Origin: Acholeplasmataceae bacterium UBA6190
GTDB taxonomy: Bacteria > Bacillota_I > Bacilli_A > Acholeplasmatales > Acholeplasmataceae
Assembly: GCA_002422045.1 (NCBI GenBank)
Contig: DITG01000042.1
Coordinates: forward strand, 1 to 26,382
Length of the DNA: 26,382 nt
Direction: 5' to 3'
A program made the translations under genes and the position numbers. Below, piece after piece: positions 15,081 to 22,188 of this stretch (position 1 is its first letter; each line of letters opens with the position of its first letter). The notes under the pieces are model-generated. The model saw only the letters and a program-made list of their open reading frames with translations, had not been told where the DNA came from and searched no databases.

Positions 15081-16198
15081 AACTCTATGAATTTCAAGCG
15101 AAGACCGTTTTTCAAGAGTTTAGCATCCCAACACCCAAAAGCAAACTGATCGATCGAAAAGACATCAGTCCGACAACCGATGATATCGGATACCCTTGTG
15201 TCATCAAGGCTCAAGTGCTTTCTGGCGGTCGTGGCAAACGGGGACTCATCAGTTTGGTTAAAGATAGCGAGAGAGCAGCACAAGAAATGAAACGTATTTT
15301 TGATGCTGAACCTTCCATGCCTTATCTCCTCATTGAAGAAGCAATCCAGATATCTAAAGAAATCTATCTTTCCATCACCGTCGATGCACCTTCCGGAAAA
15401 GCAGTCATTTTAGCGAGCGAATCTGGTGGTGTCGAGATTGAAACACTCGCAGTCGATCATCCTGAAAAAATCATCAAGGAAATGATTGACTTGCGATATG
15501 GACTGATGCCCAATCAGGCAAGACACATTGCCTATCAGATGCACTTATCCCCACAAACAACCAAAGAGATGATTCAAGTGATCATGAAACTGTATGACAT
15601 CTTCATGAACTATGATGCTGAACTCGTCGAAATCAATCCGCTTTTTGTCACGCAAAGCGATTCAATCGTTGCTGGCGATGGGAAAATCATGATTGATGAC
15701 AATTCTGTCTATCGTCAGACGCGATTTGCACAGACACAAGCCGATTATTCATCTGAAGCAGCCTATGAAGCAAGTCTTGAAGGTATTCCATTCATTCAGT
15801 TTGATGGTGATATCGGTCTGATGTGTGCGGGAGCAGGACTCACGACCACTGTCTATGACCTCATTCATTATGAAGGGGGCACTGTTGCCAACTACTTGGA
15901 ATTTGGTGGTCCGAACTATAAGAAAGCTGTCAAAGCCATGGAGATTTGTTTGAAAGTGCCTTCCAAGGTCATTTTGATTGTCACATTCGGAACCATCGCA
16001 AGAGCCGATGTCATGGCAGAAGGCATCGTTGAAGCCATCAAGAGACTCAAACCAGACCGTCCGATTGTCACATGTATCCGTGGAACCAATGAAATTGAAG
16101 CTGTGAACATTTTAAAAAGCGCGGGACTTACACCGCTCTATGATACTGAAGAAGCCGTTAGAATGGCTTGTGAACTCGCAAAAGGAGGCAAACAATGA
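15077..16198 (+). CDS. sqwK: ADP-forming sulfoacetate-CoA ligase, ATP-grasp (SucC-like) subunit
   Basis: This 373-residue protein has the layout of the succinyl-CoA synthetase beta subunit. The N-terminal ATP-grasp domain begins MKLYEFQAKTVFQEF and holds VIKAQVLSGGRGKRG at about residues 40-55 (nucleotide loop). LVEINPLFV lies near residues 185-195, and GGTVANYLEFGGP opens the C-terminal domain. It would make ATP from ADP and phosphate while releasing CoA from sulfoacetyl-CoA, so the last step saves energy. Overlapping ATGA junctions with both neighbours link its translation to the dehydrogenase and to the partner subunit. A housekeeping succinyl-CoA synthetase would not be expected inside this operon. 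The symbol follows the Acholeplasma sulfo-TK work as I recall it. Confidence 0.87.
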   Translation: MKLYEFQAKTVFQEFSIPTPKSKLIDRKDISPTTDDIGYPCVIKAQVLSGGRGKRGLISLVKDSERAAQEMKRIFDAEPSMPYLLIEEAIQISKEIYLSITVDAPSGKAVILASESGGVEIETLAVDHPEKIIKEMIDLRYGLMPNQARHIAYQMHLSPQTTKEMIQVIMKLYDIFMNYDAELVEINPLFVTQSDSIVAGDGKIMIDDNSVYRQTRFAQTQADYSSEAAYEASLEGIPFIQFDGDIGLMCAGAGLTTTVYDLIHYEGGTVANYLEFGGPNYKKAVKAMEICLKVPSKVILIVTFGTIARADVMAEGIVEAIKRLKPDRPIVTCIRGTNEIEAVNILKSAGLTPLYDTEEAVRMACELAKGGKQ

Positions 16199-17085
16199 GT
16201 ATCTTCATTGATCGTACCACCCAAGTGTGCGTGCAAGGCATCACCGGTTCTGAAGGCAGTTTCTGGACCGAACATATGAAAAACTTAGGCACCCAGGTCG
16301 TCTGTGGTGTCACACCTGGAAAAGAAGGACAAACCATTCTTGGCGTTCCAGTCTATCATTCAATTAAGAATGCCATGAAGCATCACAAGATTGATGCGAC
16401 AATGTTATTCGTTCCCCCTAAGTTAACCAAAGACGCAGTGTTTGAAGCACTTGATGCAGGTATCAAAAAAATCGTCACGATTGCAGATGGTATTCCTCTG
16501 CATGACATGATGACGATTCGTGCACGTGCATTGGATGAACATGCCTTTGTCGTCGGTGGTAATACATCAGGCGTTATTTCTCCTCATGAAGCCATGATGG
16601 GTAGTTTTCCGCATTGGATTGAACGCGTTTATAAAAAGGGATCGATCGGTGTCATGACCCGAAGTGGTTCACTCACCAACGAAGTGACAGCGATGATTGT
16701 CAAATCAGGATACGGTGTTTCTTCTTTGATTGGTGTGGGTGGCGATCCAGTGCCCGGTGCACGCTTCGCAGAGTTCCTACCTCTTTTTGAACAAGATCCC
16801 GATACCAGTGCTGTCGTCATCATCGGCGAGCTTGGTGGAACCATGGAAGAAGAAGTTGCAGAGATGATGATGACCAAGCAATTCACGAAACCTCTCGTTG
16901 CCTTTTTGGGTGGACGTACCGCACCCAAAGGTCAAAAGATGGGTCATGCTGGTGCAATCATCACCGGTGGCAAAGGATCAGTCCAACACAAGATCGAAGT
17001 CCTTGAACGTGCAGGTGCCAAAGTCGCCGATCGTCCGAGCAGAGTCGGTCTATTGCTTGAACAGCTTGGTGTGCCTAAACAGTAG
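16195..17085 (+). CDS. sqwL: ADP-forming sulfoacetate-CoA ligase, CoA-binding (SucD-like) subunit
   Basis: This 296-residue protein matches the succinyl-CoA synthetase alpha subunit. The CoA-binding Rossmann part begins TQVCVQGITGSEGSFWTEHM. GGNTSGVISPHEAMMG and MTRSGSLTNEVTAMIV follow. The phospho-acceptor is His251 in GHAGAIITGGKGS. It carries the phosphohistidine step of the ligase reaction with the preceding subunit. The acyl-binding neighbourhood may be adapted to sulfoacetyl rather than succinyl; I cannot show this from sequence. It is the last enzyme gene of the operon. The regulator genes start 61 bases later. Confidence 0.87.
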   Translation: MSIFIDRTTQVCVQGITGSEGSFWTEHMKNLGTQVVCGVTPGKEGQTILGVPVYHSIKNAMKHHKIDATMLFVPPKLTKDAVFEALDAGIKKIVTIADGIPLHDMMTIRARALDEHAFVVGGNTSGVISPHEAMMGSFPHWIERVYKKGSIGVMTRSGSLTNEVTAMIVKSGYGVSSLIGVGGDPVPGARFAEFLPLFEQDPDTSAVVIIGELGGTMEEEVAEMMMTKQFTKPLVAFLGGRTAPKGQKMGHAGAIITGGKGSVQHKIEVLERAGAKVADRPSRVGLLLEQLGVPKQ

Positions 17086-17102
17086 TGGAATTATTATAAA
17101 TA

Positions 17103-17111
17103 TGCTATGAT
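17103..17111 (+). promoter_or_regulatory. Possible promoter of the regulator pair
   Basis: TGC followed by TATGAT (17106-17111) forms an extended -10 element 36 bases before the first regulator. No good -35 box is present. It would allow the two regulators to be made independently of the operon. Confidence 0.4.
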
Positions 17112-17146
17112 GAAATTAAGTTCAACATGAAAGAGGTTATGCTTCT

Positions 17147-17890
17147 ATGGACTATATTTTCATTGACAAGACCATCAAAACATCCATCTATAAACAAATC
17201 TCTTCATCGATTGCTCAAGCGATTGAGTCCGGAAGACTGACGTATAACGACCGTCTGCCAACCGAGAAAGAAATTTGTGATGTTTTTGATGTTAGCCAAA
17301 CAGCGGTCAAAATGGCATACCAGCAACTCATCCATCAGGACATGATCAAAAGAGTCAAAGGCAGAGGCACATTTGTGACCAACCGCAAGGTTTATCACCA
17401 AGCATTTTCCGACATCTACCTTTTTGAAACACATCCCAAAAAAGATAACATCTATCAAACGACAGATCTTCTCTTTGACTGTATCGATGATGAATATATC
17501 ATCCAGCGCATGCTCAAACTGGAACGGGAAGCATCTTATTATGTGATTCAACGTGTTGTCAAAGAAAACAGCCAACCCATTGTCTATCAGCATATCTACC
17601 TACCGGAACAGTTTTTTCCAGAACTCAAGAAAAAATACCAGAAATCCATGGGGATGTTTTCATTGATTCATGATGTGTATGGTTTATCCATCAACCAGAT
17701 TCAAAATACATTCTCACCCATTAAAGCATCTTCAGCGGAAGCACAACTTCTGAATATATTACCAAGTGAAGCCGTATACTTAGTGAGAAGCCAATGGATT
17801 GATCAGCATCAGCGCATGGTTGCATACATTGTCAATTATTTCCCAGGCGAATTTACACAGTTCGAGGTGACCGTCCATGCAAGATCATAA
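17147..17890 (+). CDS. GntR-family regulator with UTRA effector domain (HutC subfamily), first of two
   Basis: This 247-residue regulator has an N-terminal winged helix at about residues 10-78: IYKQISSSIAQAIESGRL, DRLPTEKEICDVFDVSQTAV, then YQQLIHQDMIKRVKGRGTFV with the wing glycine pair intact. The C-terminal UTRA domain (about residues 85-240) shows YYVIQRVVKENSQPIVYQHIYLP and AVYLVRSQWIDQHQRMVAYI. Such proteins usually repress a nearby operon until a sugar or metabolite binds. SQ, sulfofructose or a later intermediate is the likely effector here. AAAGAGG precedes the ATG. It overlaps the second regulator by 14 bases. Confidence 0.88.
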   Translation: MDYIFIDKTIKTSIYKQISSSIAQAIESGRLTYNDRLPTEKEICDVFDVSQTAVKMAYQQLIHQDMIKRVKGRGTFVTNRKVYHQAFSDIYLFETHPKKDNIYQTTDLLFDCIDDEYIIQRMLKLEREASYYVIQRVVKENSQPIVYQHIYLPEQFFPELKKKYQKSMGMFSLIHDVYGLSINQIQNTFSPIKASSAEAQLLNILPSEAVYLVRSQWIDQHQRMVAYIVNYFPGEFTQFEVTVHARS

Positions 17891-18635
17891 AATCACTGAA
17901 CTGATTTCCATAGACAGAAGAGAAAAACGCCCTTATGACATGCAAATCAAAGATCGGATCAAAGCATTGATTCTGGATCAGACATTTTATTATCAGGACT
18001 TGTTGCCAGAATCCAAAGATTTGGCGGAAATGCTTTTGATTGACAAAGAGTGGGTCAATTCGGCCTACAGACTTCTGGTCAAGGAAAGTTTCATCAAAAA
18101 GACTGAACGCGGATTCGAAGTCACCTATCTCGAACTGACCAATTACTTCTTTGATCGGAATACCGCAATCTATGATGCCATCATCGCACTGGGTCTGACA
18201 CCTTCGATTGAATGTATCGAAAGAAGCGTTGTCACAGTCACGGAAGCGGAAGCTCGTCAGATGGGTTTTGACCAAAGCAGAACATTCTTACGGATCAACC
18301 GCATCTATAAAGGCAACAACCGACCCCTCATCATTCTTGAAAACTATTTGCCCATGGACATATTTCATGACATTGACAAAGTATTTTCAGGTACAGAACC
18401 ACTCAACGCATTCATTCTAGAGCATTATGGATTGTATGCGAAAGACTCTCACCGTGTCACCAAAGCGGTCAACTTACCCAATCATATTGCCAAACATTTG
18501 AATGAACAAGAAGGATCACCTTCCATCTCATCGACCAACCATGTCTATGATCAGCATCATCGTTTGATTGACTATGGACTCAGTCATTCGACGAGCAGTT
18601 ATTATTTTCAATCGATGATCCATCTCTTTAATTAA
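17877..18635 (+). CDS. GntR/UTRA-family regulator, second of two, with a diverged DNA-binding domain
   Basis: This 252-residue protein has the same two-domain plan as its neighbour. The winged-helix part lies at about residues 18-80 (IKDRIKALILDQTFYYQDLLP, LAEMLLIDKEWVNSAYRLLV). Its wing reads KTERGFEVTYL and lacks the usual GRGTFV end, and the LPxExxLA element is LPESKDLAEML. The UTRA part keeps GFDQSRTFLRINRIYKGNN and PLIILENYLPMDIF. The two proteins are clearly related but far from identical, so they may be an old duplication. The 14-base overlap suggests coupled synthesis, perhaps as heterodimer partners. GAGGTGA inside the previous gene serves as ribosome site. Confidence 0.82.
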   Translation: MQDHKITELISIDRREKRPYDMQIKDRIKALILDQTFYYQDLLPESKDLAEMLLIDKEWVNSAYRLLVKESFIKKTERGFEVTYLELTNYFFDRNTAIYDAIIALGLTPSIECIERSVVTVTEAEARQMGFDQSRTFLRINRIYKGNNRPLIILENYLPMDIFHDIDKVFSGTEPLNAFILEHYGLYAKDSHRVTKAVNLPNHIAKHLNEQEGSPSISSTNHVYDQHHRLIDYGLSHSTSSYYFQSMIHLFN

Positions 18636-18655
18636 ACGTATTGTTTTTCTGGGGG

Positions 18656-18696
18656 TCATGAATCATCTTATGCATCTTGCATGTGATGATTCATGA
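18656..18696 (+). repeat. Long perfect-arm inverted repeat after the regulator genes
   Basis: TCATGAATCATC (18656-18667) and GATGATTCATGA (18685-18696) are exact reverse complements. The inner ATGCA/TGCAT (18670-18674, 18678-18682) extends the structure to 17 pairs with one small internal loop. No T-run follows on either strand. It may protect the transcript end or serve as an operator. Confidence 0.6.
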
Positions 18697-18736
18697 TTTA
18701 CAACATGACTGATCCGCACGATGATATCTATGAGGG

Positions 18737-18768
18737 AAAAGGACTGTCTGATGAAGGCAGTCCTTTTT
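18737..18768 (+). terminator. Rho-independent terminator at the end of the cluster
   Basis: AAAAGGACTGTC (18737-18748) pairs with GGCAGTCCTTTT (18756-18767), including one G-T pair, with loop TGATGAA. The T-rich part of the right arm provides the tail. The arms are A- and T-flanked, so it could act on both strands. Confidence 0.8.
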
Positions 18769-18773
18769 CATTA

Positions 18774-18782
18774 TGGTATAAT
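18774..18782 (+). promoter_or_regulatory. Promoter of the M48 protease gene (extended -10)
   Basis: TGG followed by a perfect TATAAT (18777-18782) forms an extended -10 element directly after the terminator stem. No clear -35 box is seen. Transcription would begin near 18789, about 20 bases before the start codon. Confidence 0.6.
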
Positions 18783-18807
18783 GATTGAAAATGAGGAGGT
18801 ATTATCC

Positions 18808-20034
18808 ATGATCTATCTCGTGATTGGCGTGATTCTGGGGGTTTATCTGTTTGAACTCATCGTAGCTGTATTGAACAACAAGTATCGATTGAATCCGATA
18901 CCTGAGAATATCAAAGATGTCTATGATGAAGAAAAGTATAAGAACTGGTTGAGTTATTCTTTGGATCAACACCGGTTTTCGATGATTAAGAGAGGATTCA
19001 ATCTGGTTGTATTGCTTTTGTTGTTATTATCCGGAGCTTTCGGATGGCTTGAAGGTTTGGTTTCGGCATGGTCAGATTCCATCAGACTTCAAACCTTATA
19101 CTTCCTGGGCGTTTACTTAGTGTTCACTACACTGATTGGCATTCCATTCAGATATCATGCGCAATTCGTGATTGAAGAACGTTATGGATTCAACAAGTCA
19201 ACAACAAAGACATTTGTCAAAGATGTCATCAAAGGACTTGTCCTGATTCTGTTTTTTGGTGGCTTTACTGTGTTTGGGCTTCAGACCATCTATTTGAATA
19301 CCACAGACTTATGGAGTTTTATCCTGTTTGCATGGCTTGGGATCGCTTTGATCATGATTTTAATCTTCATGTTCATCAATCGTCTCATCATGCGTGCGTT
19401 CAATAAGTTCACCCCACTGCCTGAAGGCGAATTAAGAGATAAGATATTCGCACTCGCTTCAAAGGTTGGTTTCAGTTTGAAAGCTCTGTATGTCATGGAT
19501 GCATCGAAGAGAACAAGCAAACTGAATGCTTTTTTCTCAGGTATCGGCAAGACCAAAGAAGTCGTCTTGTATGACACACTCATTGAAAAAATGTCTGATG
19601 ATGAAATACTCGCCGTCCTTGCCCATGAACTGGGGCATGCCGTTCATAAGGATACGACCAGAATGCTCATTCAACAAATATTGCTATTGGGTCTTTATGC
19701 AGGTCTGATTGGCATCGTCTTGCAGAGTGCATCACTCATGACGCCGTTTGGACTATCTGGCATTCATTTCGGATTTGGTTTGATCTTGTTCACGATTTTG
19801 ATGGCACCTTTTGACTTAATACTTGGGATTCCACTCTCTTATCTGTCCAGAAAAGCTGAATATAAGGCTGATGCGTTTGCTGTTGCTCAAACAGACAAGT
19901 TGCATATGGCTTCCGCTCTGAAGGTTCTCTACAGAGTAGGTCTATCCAACTTAAATCCTCATCCACTTGCAGTACTCCTGTATTACTCACATCCACCGAT
20001 GTCAGAAAGACTCAAAGCCATCTTGAATCAATAG
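18808..20034 (+). CDS. M48 family membrane metalloprotease (Ste24/CAAX protease 1-like)
   Basis: This 408-residue zinc protease is anchored by several membrane spans (MIYLVIGVILGVYLFELIVA at the start, two more at about residues 65-130, and others near residues 160, 195 and 310). The zinc motif is HELGH with His273, Glu274 and His277. The third ligand is Glu351 in EYKADAFA. The N-terminal half with RYGFNKST is characteristic of the CAAX protease N-domain of Ste24-type enzymes. Bacterial members are thought to handle membrane-protein quality control; the substrate is unknown. The start at 18808 is set by GAGGAGGT eight bases upstream. An in-frame ATG at 18721 lies before the promoter and in the terminator region and is rejected. 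Confidence 0.88.
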   Translation: MIYLVIGVILGVYLFELIVAVLNNKYRLNPIPENIKDVYDEEKYKNWLSYSLDQHRFSMIKRGFNLVVLLLLLLSGAFGWLEGLVSAWSDSIRLQTLYFLGVYLVFTTLIGIPFRYHAQFVIEERYGFNKSTTKTFVKDVIKGLVLILFFGGFTVFGLQTIYLNTTDLWSFILFAWLGIALIMILIFMFINRLIMRAFNKFTPLPEGELRDKIFALASKVGFSLKALYVMDASKRTSKLNAFFSGIGKTKEVVLYDTLIEKMSDDEILAVLAHELGHAVHKDTTRMLIQQILLLGLYAGLIGIVLQSASLMTPFGLSGIHFGFGLILFTILMAPFDLILGIPLSYLSRKAEYKADAFAVAQTDKLHMASALKVLYRVGLSNLNPHPLAVLLYYSHPPMSERLKAILNQ

Positions 20035-20050
20035 CTTATAGGCATTTGAT

Positions 20051-20079
20051 TTGTCATTTTTTGCTCAAGTGGATATACT
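20051..20079 (+). promoter_or_regulatory. Promoter of the VOC-fold protein gene
   Basis: TTGTCA (20051-20056) and TATACT (20074-20079) each match the consensus at five of six positions, with 17 bases between. They lie 22 bases before the start codon. Confidence 0.75.
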
Positions 20080-20100
20080 TGATATGAAAGAAGGTGTCTT

Positions 20101-20517
20101 ATGTCTACACTATGTTATGTCAATTTTCCTGGAAACGCCAGAGAAGCCATTGCTTATTATCAACGTATTTTCAGAGGTCCCGAACCTGAAATCATGTCCT
20201 ATGGTGATTATGTCGATCCCAACTATCAAACTCCAGAACAGATCAAACATCTCGTCATGCATGCTGAAATCATTGTCTTTGGTTCGAGAATCATGATCTC
20301 TGATACACCAGAGGGATTTGGGATGGATCTGATCAAAGGAAACAATTTCTCACTGGCCATCGTTTCAAATGATTTAGAAAAGCTTAAGGATGCGTGGCAT
20401 CAATTGAAAGTGGATGCAAAAGTCATCACAGAGTTCAGTCCATCATTTTTCAGTGAAGGGTATGGATATCTGATTGACAAGTTTGATACGCCATGGCAGC
20501 TCATTTTTGAAAAGTAA
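20101..20517 (+). CDS. VOC superfamily protein, PhnB/glyoxalase-like
   Basis: This 138-residue protein has the PhnB-type layout of the vicinal oxygen chelate fold: LCYVNFPGNAREAIAYYQRIF at the N-terminus, HAEIIVFGSRIMISD in the middle (about residues 53-68), NNFSLAIVSNDLEKLKDAW, and a C-terminal GYGYLIDKFDTPWQLIFEK. PhnB-like proteins are of unknown function; the related fold covers glyoxalases, dioxygenases and antibiotic-binding proteins. It has its own promoter and terminator, so it is a one-gene unit unconnected with the SQ operon. Confidence 0.85.
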   Translation: MSTLCYVNFPGNAREAIAYYQRIFRGPEPEIMSYGDYVDPNYQTPEQIKHLVMHAEIIVFGSRIMISDTPEGFGMDLIKGNNFSLAIVSNDLEKLKDAWHQLKVDAKVITEFSPSFFSEGYGYLIDKFDTPWQLIFEK

Positions 20518-20526
20518 TCTCCATGA

Positions 20527-20555
20527 AGTTGCACAAAAACCTGTGCAACTTTTTT
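20527..20555 (+). terminator. Rho-independent terminator after the VOC protein gene
   Basis: AGTTGCACA (20527-20535) pairs with TGTGCAACT (20542-20550) around a short loop, and a run of six T follows. Confidence 0.92.
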
Positions 20556-20652
20556 GATAGATAGACTTGAAAACCACGATTATCGATGAGATCTATGATG
20601 AATTTCGGATATTATCAGTTATAGTAGAGGTATAACACCCTAAGGAGTTTCT

Positions 20653-22125
20653 ATGAATACATTTAAAAAACGTGTTGAAGACTGGAGAAATGGCGCTGTC
20701 GTCTATCAAGTGATTGTCGACCGTTTCAATCCTCCCAAGCAATTGGATTCCAATCTTTATCCCTATCCTAAAAACCTGAAGGCTTGGAACGATCTTCCAA
20801 AAGCAGGTGTTTTTTTGCCTAATGTCAAGTATTGGAGTCATGAACTGGATTTTTGGGGTGGCAATCTCAAGAGTCTCTTAGAAAAAATTGATTACATCAA
20901 ACAACTGAATATCGATGTGCTTTACCTGAATCCGATTGTTGATTCTTTGTCCAATCACAAGTATGATGCAACAGACTATCTGAAGATTTCCAGTGAATAT
21001 GGCACAAAAGAAGACTTGATCAATCTCATCCAAGCCACACACCAACACGGTATGAACATCATGCTGGATGGTGTGTTCAACCATGTCGGTGTTCAGTCTT
21101 TTTTGTTTCAAAGTGCACAGGATCCTAATAGCCCATACCGACAGTTCTTTGATTTTAATCCGAACTATCCGGAAGGCGTTCGATTGTGGGCGGATGCGAA
21201 AAGTCTGCCTGAACTGAATTTGGAAAATCAGGCAGTCAAAGATTACATTTATCAAGACGAAAACTCCGTCATCAAAACATATCTAAAAGACGGCATTGAC
21301 GGATGGCGACTCGATGTTGCATTTGATATCGGATTCGACATACTCAAATCACTCACGGATGAAGCGCACCGCATCAAAGAGGATGCTATGATTGTCGGCG
21401 AGATTTGGAATTATCCTGAGCGCTGGCTCAAATCCATCGATGGTGTGATGAATTTCACGTTCCGCGAAATCATCTTAAGACTCATAAGAGGTGAAATCAC
21501 GCCTGCTAAAGCGAGCAAGATGCTCTTGGATGTCATTGAATCATCAGGGATTGAACCGATTCTGAAATCATGGCTTTTGCTGGATAACCATGACGTGCCT
21601 AGACTAACCTATCAACTGCCAGACGAACAGATGAGAAAACTTGCTCAAGTCCTTCAATTCACGTTGCCTGGTTCTCCCAATCTGTATTATGGTTCTGAAC
21701 TGGGTATGCAAGGCGGATATGATCCAGAGAATCGAGCGCCCATGCGCTGGGATCTCATCTCAAACAATCCTACGCTTGTCTGGGTTCAATCGCTCATCCA
21801 GCTTCATCAAAAAGAGATCGCACTCAAAGTCGGAGACTACATCGCAATTGATTCGGAATGTTTCGGATTCATGCGCGTCACCGACCATATTGAAGATTCA
21901 GTCATCATACTCATGAACCCGACACTCCATTCAATAACAGATACCATCTTGCTGAAGGATTCGAGATTGATGAATTTTACGAAGTTTGATTTCCTGATGG
22001 GTGAACGACTGGAGATGACCTTTCTTGCTGGTTTGGTCAAGTTTGAACTCCCACCCATGTCATTTAGCATCTTCAAACCCCACACGAAAGCAGATCGCAG
22101 TTACACACCTTACAAACGTGTTTGA
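20653..22125 (+). CDS. GH13 family alpha-glucan hydrolase (alpha-amylase/neopullulanase type)
   Basis: This 490-residue cytoplasmic enzyme has no signal peptide. It shows the four GH13 regions in order: DGVFNH (region I), GWRLDVA with nucleophile Asp221 (II), VGEIW with acid/base Glu250 (III), and LLDNHD with the stabilising Asp314 (IV). The opening WRNGAVVYQVIVDRF and FWGGNLKSLLEKIDYIKQLN fit the cyclomaltodextrinase/neopullulanase group, which trims imported maltodextrins. That group often has an extra N-terminal starch-binding domain; here the barrel starts at once, so the protein is short. Exact specificity is open. TAAGGAG precedes the ATG. A TATAGT at 20620-20625 may be its -10 box. Confidence 0.88.
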   Translation: MNTFKKRVEDWRNGAVVYQVIVDRFNPPKQLDSNLYPYPKNLKAWNDLPKAGVFLPNVKYWSHELDFWGGNLKSLLEKIDYIKQLNIDVLYLNPIVDSLSNHKYDATDYLKISSEYGTKEDLINLIQATHQHGMNIMLDGVFNHVGVQSFLFQSAQDPNSPYRQFFDFNPNYPEGVRLWADAKSLPELNLENQAVKDYIYQDENSVIKTYLKDGIDGWRLDVAFDIGFDILKSLTDEAHRIKEDAMIVGEIWNYPERWLKSIDGVMNFTFREIILRLIRGEITPAKASKMLLDVIESSGIEPILKSWLLLDNHDVPRLTYQLPDEQMRKLAQVLQFTLPGSPNLYYGSELGMQGGYDPENRAPMRWDLISNNPTLVWVQSLIQLHQKEIALKVGDYIAIDSECFGFMRVTDHIEDSVIILMNPTLHSITDTILLKDSRLMNFTKFDFLMGERLEMTFLAGLVKFELPPMSFSIFKPHTKADRSYTPYKRV

Positions 22126-22144
22126 TCCATCTGATAACGAAAAA

Positions 22145-22174
22145 AAGGGATTCGCATGCGATTGCGAATCCCTT
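22145..22174 (-). terminator. Terminator between convergent genes, mainly for the minus-strand permease
   Basis: AAGGGATTCGCA (22145-22156) pairs perfectly with TGCGAATCCCTT (22163-22174) around TGCGAT. An A-run lies just before the left arm, so on the minus strand the hairpin is followed by a T-run. On the plus strand GGTTTATC follows, a weaker stop for the GH13 gene. Confidence 0.9.
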
Positions 22175-22188
22175 GGTTTATCTATTTG

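Noticed and set aside
15077..17085. Housekeeping succinyl-CoA synthetase (sucCD)
   Set aside because: No other TCA-cycle gene is present and both genes are ATGA-linked to an acylating aldehyde dehydrogenase in an SQ operon, so sulfoacetate-CoA ligase fits better. Sequence alone does not exclude broad substrate use.
18721..18807. Upstream ATG for the M48 protease
   Set aside because: It lies before the terminator and the -10 box of the gene. GAGGAGGT marks the ATG at 18808.
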